Shown piece by piece: positions 26,431-36,425 of a stretch of 64,000 nucleotides of DNA. Both the position numbers and the translations under genes were made by a program. This DNA is from an uncultured Alphaproteobacteria bacterium (GTDB lineage Bacteria > Pseudomonadota > Alphaproteobacteria > HIMB59): the NCBI GenBank assembly GCA_902610175.1, contig CACLUR010000004.1:60598-124597 (forward strand), in the 5' to 3' direction. A model generated the notes under the pieces. The model did no database searches and had not been told where the DNA came from. It saw only the letters and a list, made by a program, of their open reading frames with translations. Numbering within the stretch: the first letter of the stretch is position 1; every line of letters starts with the position of its first letter.

Positions 26431-26922
26431 TTGGAAAAATTTAAAAATAAATTAAGTAATTTTTTTAGTTGGCTATCAAAGGCAGAATTAGTTGAGTTAG
26501 ACTCAGTGGATACTAGCGAAGATCCAATCAGACCAGATATTGACAATGAATTTCGCACCTCGTATGGCCGCAAGATTTATGGATTAAAATCTAATGAAGA
26601 TGTTGAAGGGTTTATTTGTCTTGCATTCTGTAACGATGTACCACAAACAATGAAAGAATTAGACTTAATGAGCAAAAATGCTTTTCATGAAAAAAACGCA
26701 AACATTGCTGTAGCCTATACTGTTTGGTCAAGAAAAAGAGGAGCAGGTAAACAAACTATTTTTACAACAAAAAAGCTTGTTAAAGATGAAATGAAAAATA
26801 TAGATCGCTTTATCACACTTTCTCCTTTGACACCTATTGCAACACATTTTCATATAAAGCATGGTGCTAAATTAGTAAATATCAATGCAACTTCGCAAAA
26901 CTTTGAATACGACTTTAATTAG
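26431..26922 (+). CDS. GNAT-like protein of unknown function
   Basis: The 163-residue protein starts at a TTG one base after the acyl-CoA dehydrogenase stop; no nearer ATG exists. The central part shows a strand followed by RKRGAGKQTIFTTKKLV, like the acyl-CoA loop of GNAT folds, and FITLSPLTPIATHFHIKHGAKLV, like the last GNAT strand-helix and similar to the TLSP segment of malonyl-CoA decarboxylase. It may bind an acyl-CoA, which would suit its neighbour. It is convergent with and overlaps the ETF-QO gene by four bases. Function unknown. Confidence 0.6.
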   Translation: MEKFKNKLSNFFSWLSKAELVELDSVDTSEDPIRPDIDNEFRTSYGRKIYGLKSNEDVEGFICLAFCNDVPQTMKELDLMSKNAFHEKNANIAVAYTVWSRKRGAGKQTIFTTKKLVKDEMKNIDRFITLSPLTPIATHFHIKHGAKLVNINATSQNFEYDFN

Positions 26923-28556
26923 GTCCCAGAGTAAATAGGTCCACCCCCACCCTCAGGAGTTACCCACTCAATATTTTGAGAAGGTTCTTTAATATCGCAT
27001 GTCTTACAATGAATACAATTTTGAGAATTAATTTTTAAAATTTTTTTTTGGAGGTCATTATCAAATTCAACTTCATACACGCCTGCGGGGCAATACCTTT
27101 GGGCAGGTTCGTCGTATTTTTCAATAGTAAAATTAGTTGAAAGATCTTTATCATTAAGTAACAAATGGTTAGGTTGATCATCTGTGTGATTAGTTCCTGA
27201 TAGATAAACTGAACTAGGTTTATCAAAAGTAATAACACCATCATATTTAGGATAGGTAATTTTTTTTGCTTTTTTAGCTGGGATCAAAGATTCATGATCA
27301 GCGTGCTTATGTTGAAGGGTAAAAGGAAGTTTACCTCCAAATATTTTTTGATCTAATCCAGTAAAAATCATTGCAGGTATCAGGCCCCATTGAAAACTGG
27401 GCTTTACATTTCTTGCTTTGTATAATTCCTCATATACCCATGAGTTTTTGAATTTTGACTCATACTCTGACAGTTCTTTATTACTATTTATGTGATCATT
27501 GATGACTTCTGCAGCAATTATTCCACTTTTCATTGCGGTATGTGATCCTTTAATTTTTGGCATATTTAGAGTGCCTGCATCACATCCTATCAATAACGCC
27601 CCAGGCATATGCATTTGTGGAAGACTCTGCAATCCTCCCTCTATTAGAGCTCTTGCTCCATAAGAAATTCTTTTACCACCATCTAATAATTTTTTGATAT
27701 CAGGGTGAGTTTTAAACTGTTGAAATTCGTCATATGGAGAAAGGTATGGATTCTTATAATCCAAACCGATTACGTAACCTAAGTATATTTGATTATTTTC
27801 AGCGTGATAACAAAAACTACCTCCATATGTATCACTTTCAAGAGGCCATCCAACACTGTGTGAAACTTTACCAATTTGATGATTTTCAGAACTGATCTCC
27901 CAAATTTCTTTAAAGCCTATACCGTATTGTTGAGGAGATTTGTTGTTAAAATCTAAATTAAATTTTTTAAGGACCTCTTTTCCCAGGTGACCTCTACAAC
28001 CCTCTGATAAAACTGTAACTTTACCTTTAATATTAATCCCAGGTTCATAATTATCTTTAGGTTTAAAATTTTTGTCTAAACCCATATCACCTGTTTGAAC
28101 ACCAATAACCTTTTGATCGTTATCATAAAGTAATTTACTAGCTGCAAATCCTGGAAAGATCTCTACTCCTAAGTTTTCGGCAAATTCACCTAACCATTTG
28201 CAAAGATTAGATAAGCTAATAATGTAGTTTCCATGATTTTTTAAAACATTTGGTAAAAAAAAGTTTGGCACCTTCATACTTTTAGTTTTTGTATAAAATA
28301 AAAAATCTTCTGATGTTACTGATGTATTAATTGGACTATTAAGTTCTTTCCAATTTGGAATGAGTTCATCTAAAGCCTTAGTTTCAAAAACATTACCACT
28401 TAAAATATGAGCACCGACTTCAGATGCTTTTTCTAGTACACAAATAGACAAATTCGTATCGAGTTGTTTTAGTTTAATTGCTGTTGATAAACCAGCTGGA
28501 CCAGCTCCAACTATTACTACATCGTAATTTAATTCTTCTCTCTGCACTTCGCTCAT
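26919..28556 (-). CDS. etfD: Electron transfer flavoprotein-ubiquinone oxidoreductase
   Basis: The 545-residue protein has an N-terminal FAD site, DVVIVGAGPAGLSTAIKL (about 14-31), the PGALLIGCDAGTLNMPKIKG segment, and a C-terminal 4Fe-4S ligand run CIHCKTCDIKEP with an upstream CPAGVYE cysteine. ETF-QO passes electrons from ETF to ubiquinone at the inner membrane. It lies 22 bases after etfA in an etfB-etfA-etfD unit. Partners here are the acyl-CoA dehydrogenase and probably the dimethylglycine dehydrogenase. Confidence 0.92.
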   Translation of the reverse strand: MSEVQREELNYDVVIVGAGPAGLSTAIKLKQLDTNLSICVLEKASEVGAHILSGNVFETKALDELIPNWKELNSPINTSVTSEDFLFYTKTKSMKVPNFFLPNVLKNHGNYIISLSNLCKWLGEFAENLGVEIFPGFAASKLLYDNDQKVIGVQTGDMGLDKNFKPKDNYEPGINIKGKVTVLSEGCRGHLGKEVLKKFNLDFNNKSPQQYGIGFKEIWEISSENHQIGKVSHSVGWPLESDTYGGSFCYHAENNQIYLGYVIGLDYKNPYLSPYDEFQQFKTHPDIKKLLDGGKRISYGARALIEGGLQSLPQMHMPGALLIGCDAGTLNMPKIKGSHTAMKSGIIAAEVINDHINSNKELSEYESKFKNSWVYEELYKARNVKPSFQWGLIPAMIFTGLDQKIFGGKLPFTLQHKHADHESLIPAKKAKKITYPKYDGVITFDKPSSVYLSGTNHTDDQPNHLLLNDKDLSTNFTIEKYDEPAQRYCPAGVYEVEFDNDLQKKILKINSQNCIHCKTCDIKEPSQNIEWVTPEGGGGPIYSGT

Positions 28557-28578
28557 AATATTAATTATATATTAAATA

Positions 28579-29532
28579 TTACGTTTCTATCTGATTAAGT
28601 AGATCTAACTCTTTAATAATTTCAGGTATTGCTTGAAATAAATCAGAAGAAAGTCCGTAGTCAGCTATATTAAATATCGGTGCCTCTAAATCCTTATTAA
28701 TAGCGACTATGACTTTACTTTCTTTCATACCCGCTAAATGCTGTATTGCACCGGATATACCTACGGCAATATAAAGCTCAGGAGCAACCATTTTACCAGT
28801 TTGACCAACTTGATATTCATTGCCAATGTATCCTGAGTCAACAGCAGCCCTCGAAGCTCCAACAGCAGCATTAAGTTTATCAGCTAAATCATATAATAAT
28901 TTAAAATTATCAGAGTTTTCAAGTCCTCTTCCACCAGATACAACTACCCGAGCATTACCCAATTCAGGTCTGTCACTCTTTGATACTTCTCTACTTACAA
29001 ATGTTGTTTTAACCTCTGAGTCGATGAAAGAAATATTTTCTACAGCAGCATCACCCCCTGTTTCTTCACATTTTTCAAAAGAAGTGGGTCTGACAGTCAT
29101 TAAATTAATTTTTTGATCAGTCTGGACATAAGAAATAGCGTTTCCCGCATAAATAGGTCTGATAAAAGTATCTTGGGACTCTATACCTATGATATCGCTT
29201 ATTTGTGTGACATCTAACAGAGCAGATACTCTAGGTAGCAGATTTTTTCCAAATGTACTAGAAGGTGCTAAAATGTGTGAATAGTTCTCAGCTAAATTAG
29301 AAATTATAGGAGATGATAATTCTGGTATTTGATTTTCTAATTTCTCATGATCACAAATAATTACTTTTTTAACTAACTGTATTGATTTTGAACTTTTAGC
29401 AAGATCTTCAATTTTATTACCTAAAATTAAAAGATGAATATCTTCGCTTAATTTTTCGGCAGCACTAATAGTATTAAGAGTTGATGATTTTAAGTTTTTG
29501 TTATCATGTTCCGCTACTACAAGTACAGACAT
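28579..29532 (-). CDS. etfA: Electron transfer flavoprotein alpha subunit
   Basis: The 317-residue protein shows the EtfA FAD domain: [22 protein letters not shown] (split here as [10 protein letters not shown]), [39 protein letters not shown] and the C-terminal DLFQAIPEI. It pairs with EtfB to form the soluble one-electron carrier. It starts directly at the etfB stop. Confidence 0.93.
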   Translation of the reverse strand: MSVLVVAEHDNKNLKSSTLNTISAAEKLSEDIHLLILGNKIEDLAKSSKSIQLVKKVIICDHEKLENQIPELSSPIISNLAENYSHILAPSSTFGKNLLPRVSALLDVTQISDIIGIESQDTFIRPIYAGNAISYVQTDQKINLMTVRPTSFEKCEETGGDAAVENISFIDSEVKTTFVSREVSKSDRPELGNARVVVSGGRGLENSDNFKLLYDLADKLNAAVGASRAAVDSGYIGNEYQVGQTGKMVAPELYIAVGISGAIQHLAGMKESKVIVAINKDLEAPIFNIADYGLSSDLFQAIPEIIKELDLLNQIET

Positions 29533-30282
29533 TTAAATTACTTTTGCCTCGTATTTTAGTTTTTGAACCAATTCTTTAACATCATTGACCATAATCCCTG
29601 CTTTTCTTTTTGGAGGCTCAATTACTTTTAAAGTTTTAATTTTTGATGATGTATCAATTCCAAGAGTGTCAATATCAATTGTCTCAAGAGGTTTTTTTTT
29701 AGCCTTCATTATATTTGGAAGAGAGGCAAACCTTGGTGTGTTTAATCTTAAATCACATGTTAAAACAGCTGGAAGTGAAGTTTCTAGGTTTTCAATACCT
29801 TCATCTATCTCCCTTGATATAAAAACTTTATTATTTTCAATTTTTAAATTTGAAATAAAACATCCTTGTGGCCAATTTAATAATGCAGATAAAATCTGAC
29901 CTGTTTGATTTGAATCATCATCTATAGCTTGTTTACCCATTAAAACGAGATCTGGTTTTTCTTTATCAATTATTATTTTTAGTGTTTTAGCAACTGCTAA
30001 TGGCTCTAATGTGTTTTGACTTTTGACCAATATAGACCTATCAATTCCCATAGCCATGGATGTTCTTAAAACATCTTGAGATTTATCATCTCCAATAGAT
30101 ACAGATATTATCTCATTCGCAAGACCCTGTTCCTTAAGCTTTACTGCCTCTTCAATGGCATTTTCATCTGGTGGATTAACAGACATTTTAACATTTTGTG
30201 TTTCTACTCCACTATTGTCGCTTTTTACTCTAATCTGCACTTTGTAATCAACAACCCTTTTGACAGCAACTAAAACTTTCAT
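29533..30282 (-). CDS. etfB: Electron transfer flavoprotein beta subunit
   Basis: The 249-residue protein starts MKVLVAVKRVVDYKV, the standard EtfB opening, and has VNPPDENAIEEAVKLKE, LVLMGKQAIDDDSNQTGQ for AMP binding and DLRLNTPRFASLPNIMKAKKKP, the recognition region. ATG 30282 is chosen; a TTG 33 bases earlier would add a stretch unlike EtfB. It is first in the etfB-etfA-etfD unit and divergent from the Nudix gene, 52 bases away. Confidence 0.92.
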   Translation of the reverse strand: MKVLVAVKRVVDYKVQIRVKSDNSGVETQNVKMSVNPPDENAIEEAVKLKEQGLANEIISVSIGDDKSQDVLRTSMAMGIDRSILVKSQNTLEPLAVAKTLKIIIDKEKPDLVLMGKQAIDDDSNQTGQILSALLNWPQGCFISNLKIENNKVFISREIDEGIENLETSLPAVLTCDLRLNTPRFASLPNIMKAKKKPLETIDIDTLGIDTSSKIKTLKVIEPPKRKAGIMVNDVKELVQKLKYEAKVI

Positions 30283-30334
30283 TTGAATTTCAATAAAATA
30301 AACTAAGTTAAACAACTTACAAGATCCAAAAATT

Positions 30335-30880
30335 ATGACAAATATCCAGAAGAGGAAGATCTATAAAAATATTTATGAATTATTTATTAAATATACTAAT
30401 AAACTTGATTTTAAAGAGATAAGAGAAAACTACATTTATAATGGAAATAGTGTCTCAGCTATTTGTTTTAACAAACAATATCAAGTTTTTTATTTCATAA
30501 GACAGATGAGACCAAATTATTTTTTTAATAAATTTTCACCCTACCCTCTAGAAATAGTAGCAGGTGGGATTAAAAATAAAGAATCAAGTAGACAAGCTAT
30601 TATTAGAGAAATCAAAGAGGAGCTTGGAGTCAAACCTATTTCGGTAAAAAAGTTGGAGTCACTCATTATTGCTCCAGATATTTTAGAAGAAATTACTGAT
30701 ATATATCTTGCATACGTCCCTAGAATTACAAACTTTAAAATTATAAATCCTAATGAGGGAGAATATATAAAGATAATCCCGATGAAAAAAAAACAAATTT
30801 TAGAAATTTTAAAAACAAATAAAACACAAAATATTGTTACAAAATACGCTTTTTTAAAAATAAAAGAGCTTAAGATTTAA
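30335..30880 (+). CDS. Nudix hydrolase, ADP-ribose pyrophosphatase-like
   Basis: The 181-residue protein carries a complete Nudix box at residues 77-99: GG, E83, R91-E92 and E95-E96 before LGV. The region just before it (PLEIVAGGI) is typical of the ADP-ribose/nucleotide-sugar pyrophosphatase branch. The gene ends 11 bases into the convergent dimethylglycine dehydrogenase gene. Substrate not determined. Confidence 0.85.
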   Translation: MTNIQKRKIYKNIYELFIKYTNKLDFKEIRENYIYNGNSVSAICFNKQYQVFYFIRQMRPNYFFNKFSPYPLEIVAGGIKNKESSRQAIIREIKEELGVKPISVKKLESLIIAPDILEEITDIYLAYVPRITNFKIINPNEGEYIKIIPMKKKQILEILKTNKTQNIVTKYAFLKIKELKI

Positions 30881-33302
30881 TCTTAATCATCTCTTTATCA
30901 TAGATAGGATTAAGATGCACATTGCAGGGAACTTTTTTAGTAGCTATCTCTAATTCGTAATTACCATTTTCTACAAAGTTTTGATCAATAATATCTTTAC
31001 TTCTTATGTACCCATAACCAATAGATTTGCCTAAAGTGTATCCGTAACCCCCACTTGATAACCAACCTACTTGTTTACCATCTCTAAATATAGTTTCTCT
31101 TCCTAAAAGTATTTGATTTGGATCATCACACGTAAAACCTGCAAAAATCTTTTTCAAACCTTTTGATTTTTGATTTAAAAGTGCTTTTTTTCCAATGAAA
31201 TCTTTGTCAGAGTTAATTTTAGTTGCCCATCCTAATCCAGCCTCAAGAGGGGTATGGTCCGGCCCGATATCTGAACCCCAAGCTCTGTAGCCCTTTTCTA
31301 AACGACAACTCTCTATACATCGATATCCAGCATTAACTAGTCCAAATTGATTTCCATATTCCATTATCTTTGAATAAATTTCTGAGGAAAAATCTATTGG
31401 GAAATGAAGCTCCCAACCTAACTCACCCATGTAGGTTATTCTAATTGCATAAACATCTTTTGATGCAATTTTGATTTTTTTACATGTAGCAAATGGAAAA
31501 TTATCATTTGATAAATCTGTATTTGTTAGACCTTGAAGGATCTTTCTAGAATTTGGTCCCATTAATGAAAAAACTGAATTATCAAATGTTATATTTTTAA
31601 CTTCTACTTCTAAATTATTTGGAATATTTGAAATTATCCAATCATAGTCATGGGTCATAAAACCTGTTCCAGTTATAATATAAAAGGTATTTTTATCTAT
31701 AACTGTTATTGTTAAATCACATTCAATTCCACCATCGTCATTCAACATTTGGGTGTAGATTGTCGAACCGATTGGTCTATCAATTTTATTTGCACATAAA
31801 TACTCTAAAGCTTGTAGTGAGTCTTTACCTGATACAATAAACTTAGCGAAAGATGTTTGATCAATCAGAACAGCACTCTCTCTTGCGGCCTTTACTTCAT
31901 TTCCAACAAATTCAAACCAATTTTGTCTGTCAAAGGAATAAATATCCCTAGGCTCACTTCCTTTTGGTGCAAACCAATTAGGTCTCTCCCAACCCATTTT
32001 TTCACCAAAGCATGCATTTGAGTTTTTAAGTTTTTCATAAATTGGAGATTTTTTAAATTCTCTCACTGAGGAGTTTTCCTCAAAAGGCCATGCCATAGTG
32101 TAGTGTTTAGCATAAGCCTCATAAGTTCTTTTTCTTACCCACTCCAAATCTTGATGGGGTTTTCCAAATCTTCTTATATCAACTGGCCATAAATCGTAGG
32201 GTGGTCTTCCATTAGCTACCCATTCTGCAAGTGCCATACCCGCTCCACCTCCAGCAGCTATTCCATATGCGTTGAAACCTGCGCCAACATAAAAGTTTTT
32301 TAATTCAGGACTCTCTCCTAAAATAAAGTTTCCATCTGGAGTAAAACTCTCAGGTCCATTTATTAATTCTTTGACCCCAGCAGTTTCAAGACTAGGGACT
32401 CTTCCAAGAGCATTATTCATTATTTGTTCAAAATGATCGTAATTTGAGTCTAAAAGTGAAAAATGAAAATCTTCTGGGACTGATTTTTCAGCCCATGATA
32501 AAGGGTTTGGTTCATACCCTCCCATTGCAAGGCCTCCAACTTCCTCTTTAAAATAAATTAACCTGTCAGGATCTCTTAAAGTAGGAAGGTCTGATTTAAC
32601 ACCCTCTATTTTTTCAGTAACCAAATATTGATGTTGAAAAGATACTAAAGGGACATTAACTCCAACATCTTGTGCAAACTGTCTGGTCCACTGACCACAA
32701 CAACAAACAATTTTTTCACACTTTACTTTACCTTTAGATGTTTCAATACCTTCAATTACGCCATTATTTATAATTACCTTTGATACTCTAGTTTCCTCAA
32801 ATATTTTTGCTCCTTTGTTTCTAGCTCCTTTAGCCAATGCTTGTGAAATATCTGTCGGATTTGCTTGTCCATCTGTAGGAAGGAAGGCTGCTCCATAAAC
32901 ATCATCTATATTCATGATTGGCCATAAATCTTGAGCCTCTTTTGGAGTAAGTAGTTCCATCTCCAAACCAAATGAATGAGCTGTAGTAGTTTGTCTTAAA
33001 ACCTCCTGCCATCTCTCTTTATTACAAGCTAGTCTCAATCCACCATTCATCTTCCATCCTGTTCCTAATCCTGTTTCTTTTTCAAGCTTGTCATACAGAT
33101 CAACAGAATATCCTAATAATTGAGTAATATTTGCATTTGTTCTTAATTGGCCAACTAGTCCAGCAGCATGCCATGTACTACCAGATGTTAATTTACCACT
33201 TTCAATAAGTACAACTTCATGTCCTAAATCAGCTAAGTGATATGCAGTAGAGCAACCCACTATACCACCCCCAATTACTACAATTTTTGAACTATCTATC
33301 AT
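30870..33302 (-). CDS. Dimethylglycine/sarcosine dehydrogenase-type flavoprotein with GcvT domain
   Basis: The 810-residue protein joins an FAD oxidoreductase half (IVVIGGGIVGCSTAYHL, residues 7-23) to a GcvT half from about residue 430 (FAKFIVSGKDSLQALEYL, GELGWELHFP, PLEAGLGWATKI). STWHAAGLVG puts His45 at the position of the covalent histidyl-FAD in DMGDH. It should oxidise dimethylglycine or sarcosine, give the carbon to folate and the electrons to ETF (etfBA lie next door). It overlaps the kinase-like gene by one base. BHMT nearby would supply dimethylglycine. Confidence 0.85.
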   Translation of the reverse strand: MIDSSKIVVIGGGIVGCSTAYHLADLGHEVVLIESGKLTSGSTWHAAGLVGQLRTNANITQLLGYSVDLYDKLEKETGLGTGWKMNGGLRLACNKERWQEVLRQTTTAHSFGLEMELLTPKEAQDLWPIMNIDDVYGAAFLPTDGQANPTDISQALAKGARNKGAKIFEETRVSKVIINNGVIEGIETSKGKVKCEKIVCCCGQWTRQFAQDVGVNVPLVSFQHQYLVTEKIEGVKSDLPTLRDPDRLIYFKEEVGGLAMGGYEPNPLSWAEKSVPEDFHFSLLDSNYDHFEQIMNNALGRVPSLETAGVKELINGPESFTPDGNFILGESPELKNFYVGAGFNAYGIAAGGGAGMALAEWVANGRPPYDLWPVDIRRFGKPHQDLEWVRKRTYEAYAKHYTMAWPFEENSSVREFKKSPIYEKLKNSNACFGEKMGWERPNWFAPKGSEPRDIYSFDRQNWFEFVGNEVKAARESAVLIDQTSFAKFIVSGKDSLQALEYLCANKIDRPIGSTIYTQMLNDDGGIECDLTITVIDKNTFYIITGTGFMTHDYDWIISNIPNNLEVEVKNITFDNSVFSLMGPNSRKILQGLTNTDLSNDNFPFATCKKIKIASKDVYAIRITYMGELGWELHFPIDFSSEIYSKIMEYGNQFGLVNAGYRCIESCRLEKGYRAWGSDIGPDHTPLEAGLGWATKINSDKDFIGKKALLNQKSKGLKKIFAGFTCDDPNQILLGRETIFRDGKQVGWLSSGGYGYTLGKSIGYGYIRSKDIIDQNFVENGNYELEIATKKVPCNVHLNPIYDKEMIKIKS

Positions 33303-34159
33303 TATAGTTTATCAAATGACTCCTCAAATTTTTTGAGATTATCTGAAGTATACTCAGCATAATTAAATTCTATCTTAGAAGTGATCTCAGAGACCATACT
33401 CCACATTGTCTCTCTTAATAAACTAGCAGTTTTCATTGCTTTATATTTAATTATTAAATCTTTTGATGGTTTTTCTTTAAAATACATTTCTAAAACTTCA
33501 TTTTCTAGATTTTCATCTAAATCATTATTAGAGGATAAACCTCCTATATCAAACAAAGGATCATTAAAACCACCATATTCCCAATCTACTACCCATATTT
33601 TAGAACCATCATCAAGAAAATTTGCAGCCAATAAATCATTATGACCAAATACAATTTCTCTTGGAGAGGAGAGTTTTTCTAACTTTTCTGCTTTTTTTAA
33701 CAAACTTGATATTAATGAAATGTGAGAGCTATTATTATTTAATAAGTAATTTGAGTAGTACTTTATGACATAAAAAACCCAGAAAATTTGAGGCTGACCT
33801 GATAACTTGTTAGGTATTTCATCATGAATTTTTCTTATGATCGGAACAATTTTATTTAAATTTTCTCTTACAGTTTTTGGTTCAAGAGTTTTACTTTCAA
33901 TGAATTCTAAGACCAATACTCCAGGTTCATTATAAATTAATTTTGGAGACACCCCTATTTGATAGGCTGCTTCACTAACAATAATTTCGTTTGATCGATA
34001 AACTAGATGTTCTGGTATATCTGAACCTAATCTGACAACTGATTTAGAACCAGAGTCTGATACTAGGAAATTAAGATTTGTAATTCCTCCCTCTAAAGGT
34101 TCAATATTTTCAAGATTTTTCCATATTGGAAGACTCTTGATTTTATTTTCAAATTCCAT
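33302..34159 (-). CDS. Choline/ethanolamine kinase-like phosphotransferase
   Basis: The 285-residue protein has the kinase catalytic pair GHNDLLAANFL (about 187-197) and VVDWEYGGFNDPLFDIG (about 205-221), which in choline kinases are the catalytic loop and metal-binding loop. Choline, ethanolamine or a related amino alcohol is a likely substrate, but other small-molecule kinases (APH fold) share these motifs. It is cotranscribed with the dimethylglycine dehydrogenase gene and divergent from BHMT, so it belongs to a choline/betaine context. Confidence 0.75.
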   Translation of the reverse strand: MEFENKIKSLPIWKNLENIEPLEGGITNLNFLVSDSGSKSVVRLGSDIPEHLVYRSNEIIVSEAAYQIGVSPKLIYNEPGVLVLEFIESKTLEPKTVRENLNKIVPIIRKIHDEIPNKLSGQPQIFWVFYVIKYYSNYLLNNNSSHISLISSLLKKAEKLEKLSSPREIVFGHNDLLAANFLDDGSKIWVVDWEYGGFNDPLFDIGGLSSNNDLDENLENEVLEMYFKEKPSKDLIIKYKAMKTASLLRETMWSMVSEITSKIEFNYAEYTSDNLKKFEESFDKL

Positions 34160-34281
34160 TTGATTAAAACATACTGATCTTTGAATTATTTTCTACGGAT
34201 AAAATCCAAAAACATTTTGAAATTTTTTATAGAATTTTTTTTAAAAGCTATAATAATCTCCATATATATTTAGGAGGTAGT

Positions 34282-35319
34282 ATGGATCTAATACAGAGAC
34301 TCAATGAAGGACCTATTTTGTGTGCAGAAGGCTATCTTTTTGCAATGGAGAGAAGAGGATATTTACAGGCAGGAACTTACGTTCCTGAGGTTGTTCTTGA
34401 TAATCCTGAAGTAGTAACTCAACTTCATAGAGAGTTTATCAGAGCTGGTAGTGATGTTGTTCAAGCATTTACTTATTACGGTCACAGAGAAAAGTTGCGT
34501 TTGATTGGAAAGGAAGAATTATTAGAACCTCTTCAAAAAAATGCATTAGAAATTGCAAAAAATGCTGCAGCTGAATTTCCCCAGTTAGATTTAATGATAG
34601 CTGGTAATGTAGCTAATACTAATATTTATGACCCTGATGACAAACAATCTCACATTGATTGTCAAAAAATGTTTGAAGAACAAATAGCTTGGGCAAAAGA
34701 AGCTAATGTTGATTTTGTTATTGCTGAAACAATTAATTGGACTGAAGAAGCTAAATTAGCATTAAAGGAAATTAAAAATGCAGGTTTAATAGCTGTCGTA
34801 AATCTTGCTATACCTAAAGGTGACAAAACAAGAGAAGGCCATAGTGCTGCAGAGGCCTGTAAAATTTTGGAAGACCATGGTGCTGATGTAGTTGGCCTTA
34901 ATTGTTATCGTGGTCCTGAAATGACAATGAAACTTCTGCCAAGCATTAGAGAAAAAGTTTCATGCCATGTGGCTGCATTACCTGTTCCATATAGAACAAC
35001 TGAAGAATTCCCAACACACATGTATATAGAGGATCCAAATTGTAATTGTTTAGATGGTAATGTTTCTCATATTGCTCTTGATGGATTAACATGTAACAGG
35101 TTTGAAATGGCTGAATTCACCAAACAATGTATGGACATCAATGTAAATTTTATTGGTATTTGTTGCGGTGCCGACCCTCATCATGTAAGAGAAATGGCAG
35201 TTGCTATGGGTAGAAAACCAATTTCTTATAAATATTACCCTGATATGAGCAAACATTTTTCTCATGGCACAGAAAGCAGTCTTAAGGACATAAATAAAAC
35301 TAATGAATGGCTTAAATAA
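34282..35319 (+). CDS. Betaine-homocysteine S-methyltransferase-like enzyme
   Basis: The 345-residue protein is a zinc-dependent homocysteine methyltransferase. Zinc ligands are the Cys in VGLNCYRGPEM (about 210) and the Cys pair in GICCGADPHHVREMA (about 293-294). The fold otherwise matches BHMT. It would transfer a methyl group from glycine betaine to homocysteine, giving methionine and dimethylglycine, the substrate of the DMGDH-type protein opposite. AGGAGG lies seven bases before ATG and a TATAAT at 34249-34254 may be its -10 box. S-methylmethionine or DMSP as methyl donor remains possible. Confidence 0.8.
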   Translation: MDLIQRLNEGPILCAEGYLFAMERRGYLQAGTYVPEVVLDNPEVVTQLHREFIRAGSDVVQAFTYYGHREKLRLIGKEELLEPLQKNALEIAKNAAAEFPQLDLMIAGNVANTNIYDPDDKQSHIDCQKMFEEQIAWAKEANVDFVIAETINWTEEAKLALKEIKNAGLIAVVNLAIPKGDKTREGHSAAEACKILEDHGADVVGLNCYRGPEMTMKLLPSIREKVSCHVAALPVPYRTTEEFPTHMYIEDPNCNCLDGNVSHIALDGLTCNRFEMAEFTKQCMDINVNFIGICCGADPHHVREMAVAMGRKPISYKYYPDMSKHFSHGTESSLKDINKTNEWLK

Positions 35320-35349
35320 TTAATAAGACTTATAAAATATAAATTTTAG

Positions 35350-36081
35350 ATGAGTATATGGGGAAAACTTTTAGCTGGGACTTTTGGTTTTGCTCTTGGG
35401 GGGCCAATCGGAGCTATGTTAGGTGTAATAGCGGGTCACAGTGTTGATCGTATTCGAAACCAAAAATCTGACTCTAATATAGCCTCTAATTCACCACAAG
35501 AAATTATAACGATAGGTATAATTATTTTAGCAGCTAAACTGGCTAAAGCAGATGGTCAAGTTACAACTGATGAAATAAGCGCCTTTAAAGAAAAATTTAA
35601 AATACCTCCTGATTTTCAAAGCGATGTTAGCAAAATATTTAATGAAGCTAAAAAAAGCTCTGATGACTATCATCAATATGCTCAACAAATAGGAATGCTA
35701 TTTCGTGGACAGCCTCAAGTTTTGGAGCAAATTTTAAACTTACTTTTTTATATCGCAGAGGCTGATGGTGAAATTAGCGACTCAGAAATATTATTTATTC
35801 AAAATTGTTCTAATTATTTTGGACTAAATAAAGCTCAATATGAAAGCATAAAAACTATTTGGATGGATAAACAAATTGATCCATACAAAATTTTAGGAGT
35901 TGAGAAAAGTTTTTCTGATGGTGAAATTAGAAAGAGATGGATACAGCTAAGCAAAGAGTTACACCCTGACCAATTAAGGGCACAGGGTGTTCCTCAAGAA
36001 TTAATCATTAAATCTGAAGACAGACTATCCGAGATAAATCAAGCCTACGATAAAATAAAAAGTATTCGCAAAATCAATTAA
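35350..36081 (+). CDS. DjlA-like TerB-DnaJ co-chaperone
   Basis: The 243-residue protein starts with a glycine-rich hydrophobic segment (about 5-30) that may anchor it to the membrane, then a TerB domain (about 50-165, [17 protein letters not shown] and [11 protein letters not shown]), and ends with a J domain (about 175-240) containing the essential HPD at SKELHPDQL. DjlA stimulates DnaK ATPase. It overlaps the convergent cold-shock gene by four bases. Confidence 0.85.
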   Translation: MSIWGKLLAGTFGFALGGPIGAMLGVIAGHSVDRIRNQKSDSNIASNSPQEIITIGIIILAAKLAKADGQVTTDEISAFKEKFKIPPDFQSDVSKIFNEAKKSSDDYHQYAQQIGMLFRGQPQVLEQILNLLFYIAEADGEISDSEILFIQNCSNYFGLNKAQYESIKTIWMDKQIDPYKILGVEKSFSDGEIRKRWIQLSKELHPDQLRAQGVPQELIIKSEDRLSEINQAYDKIKSIRKIN

Positions 36082-36281
36082 ACTTTTTTTAACTGATCTG
36101 CTTTGGATTTGCCTTTGTCTTCAACAACTTCAAATTCGACTTTGTCGCCTTCATCGAGGCGGTCTAAACCTGCTTGTTGAACAGCTGTGATGTGGACAAA
36201 GATATCTTTATCTTCTCCATCAGGGGCAATAAACCCATATCCTTTTTTTGGGTTAAACCATTTCACTGTTCCTGTAGCCAT
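36078..36281 (-). CDS. Cold-shock domain protein
   Basis: The 67-residue protein is a single cold-shock domain with both RNA-binding motifs, KGYGFIAPD (RNP1) and DIFVHITAV (RNP2). It binds single-stranded nucleic acid. An AGGA sequence precedes the ATG. The 144-base upstream stretch to thiD is AT-rich; I see no clear cold-shock leader structure in it. Confidence 0.93.
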   Translation of the reverse strand: MATGTVKWFNPKKGYGFIAPDGEDKDIFVHITAVQQAGLDRLDEGDKVEFEVVEDKGKSKADQLKKV

Positions 36282-36425
36282 TTATAGTCCTTTCTTAATC
36301 TTAAATAGTAAATATTTAGCGTATCCAAACATAGTTAAAAATTTTATGAGATTTTTTTAATTAGTATTCAAATAGTAAGCCTAAATATTGGTAAACTTTT
36401 TATAGCAATTTTTATAAATTTAAAG

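Noticed and set aside
28557..28578. AT-only inverted repeat between etfA and the ETF-QO gene as a terminator
   Set aside because: The stem has no G or C and the genes look cotranscribed.
36282..36425. Cold-shock leader or small RNA before the cold-shock gene
   Set aside because: AT-rich and without a convincing stem or box that I could see.
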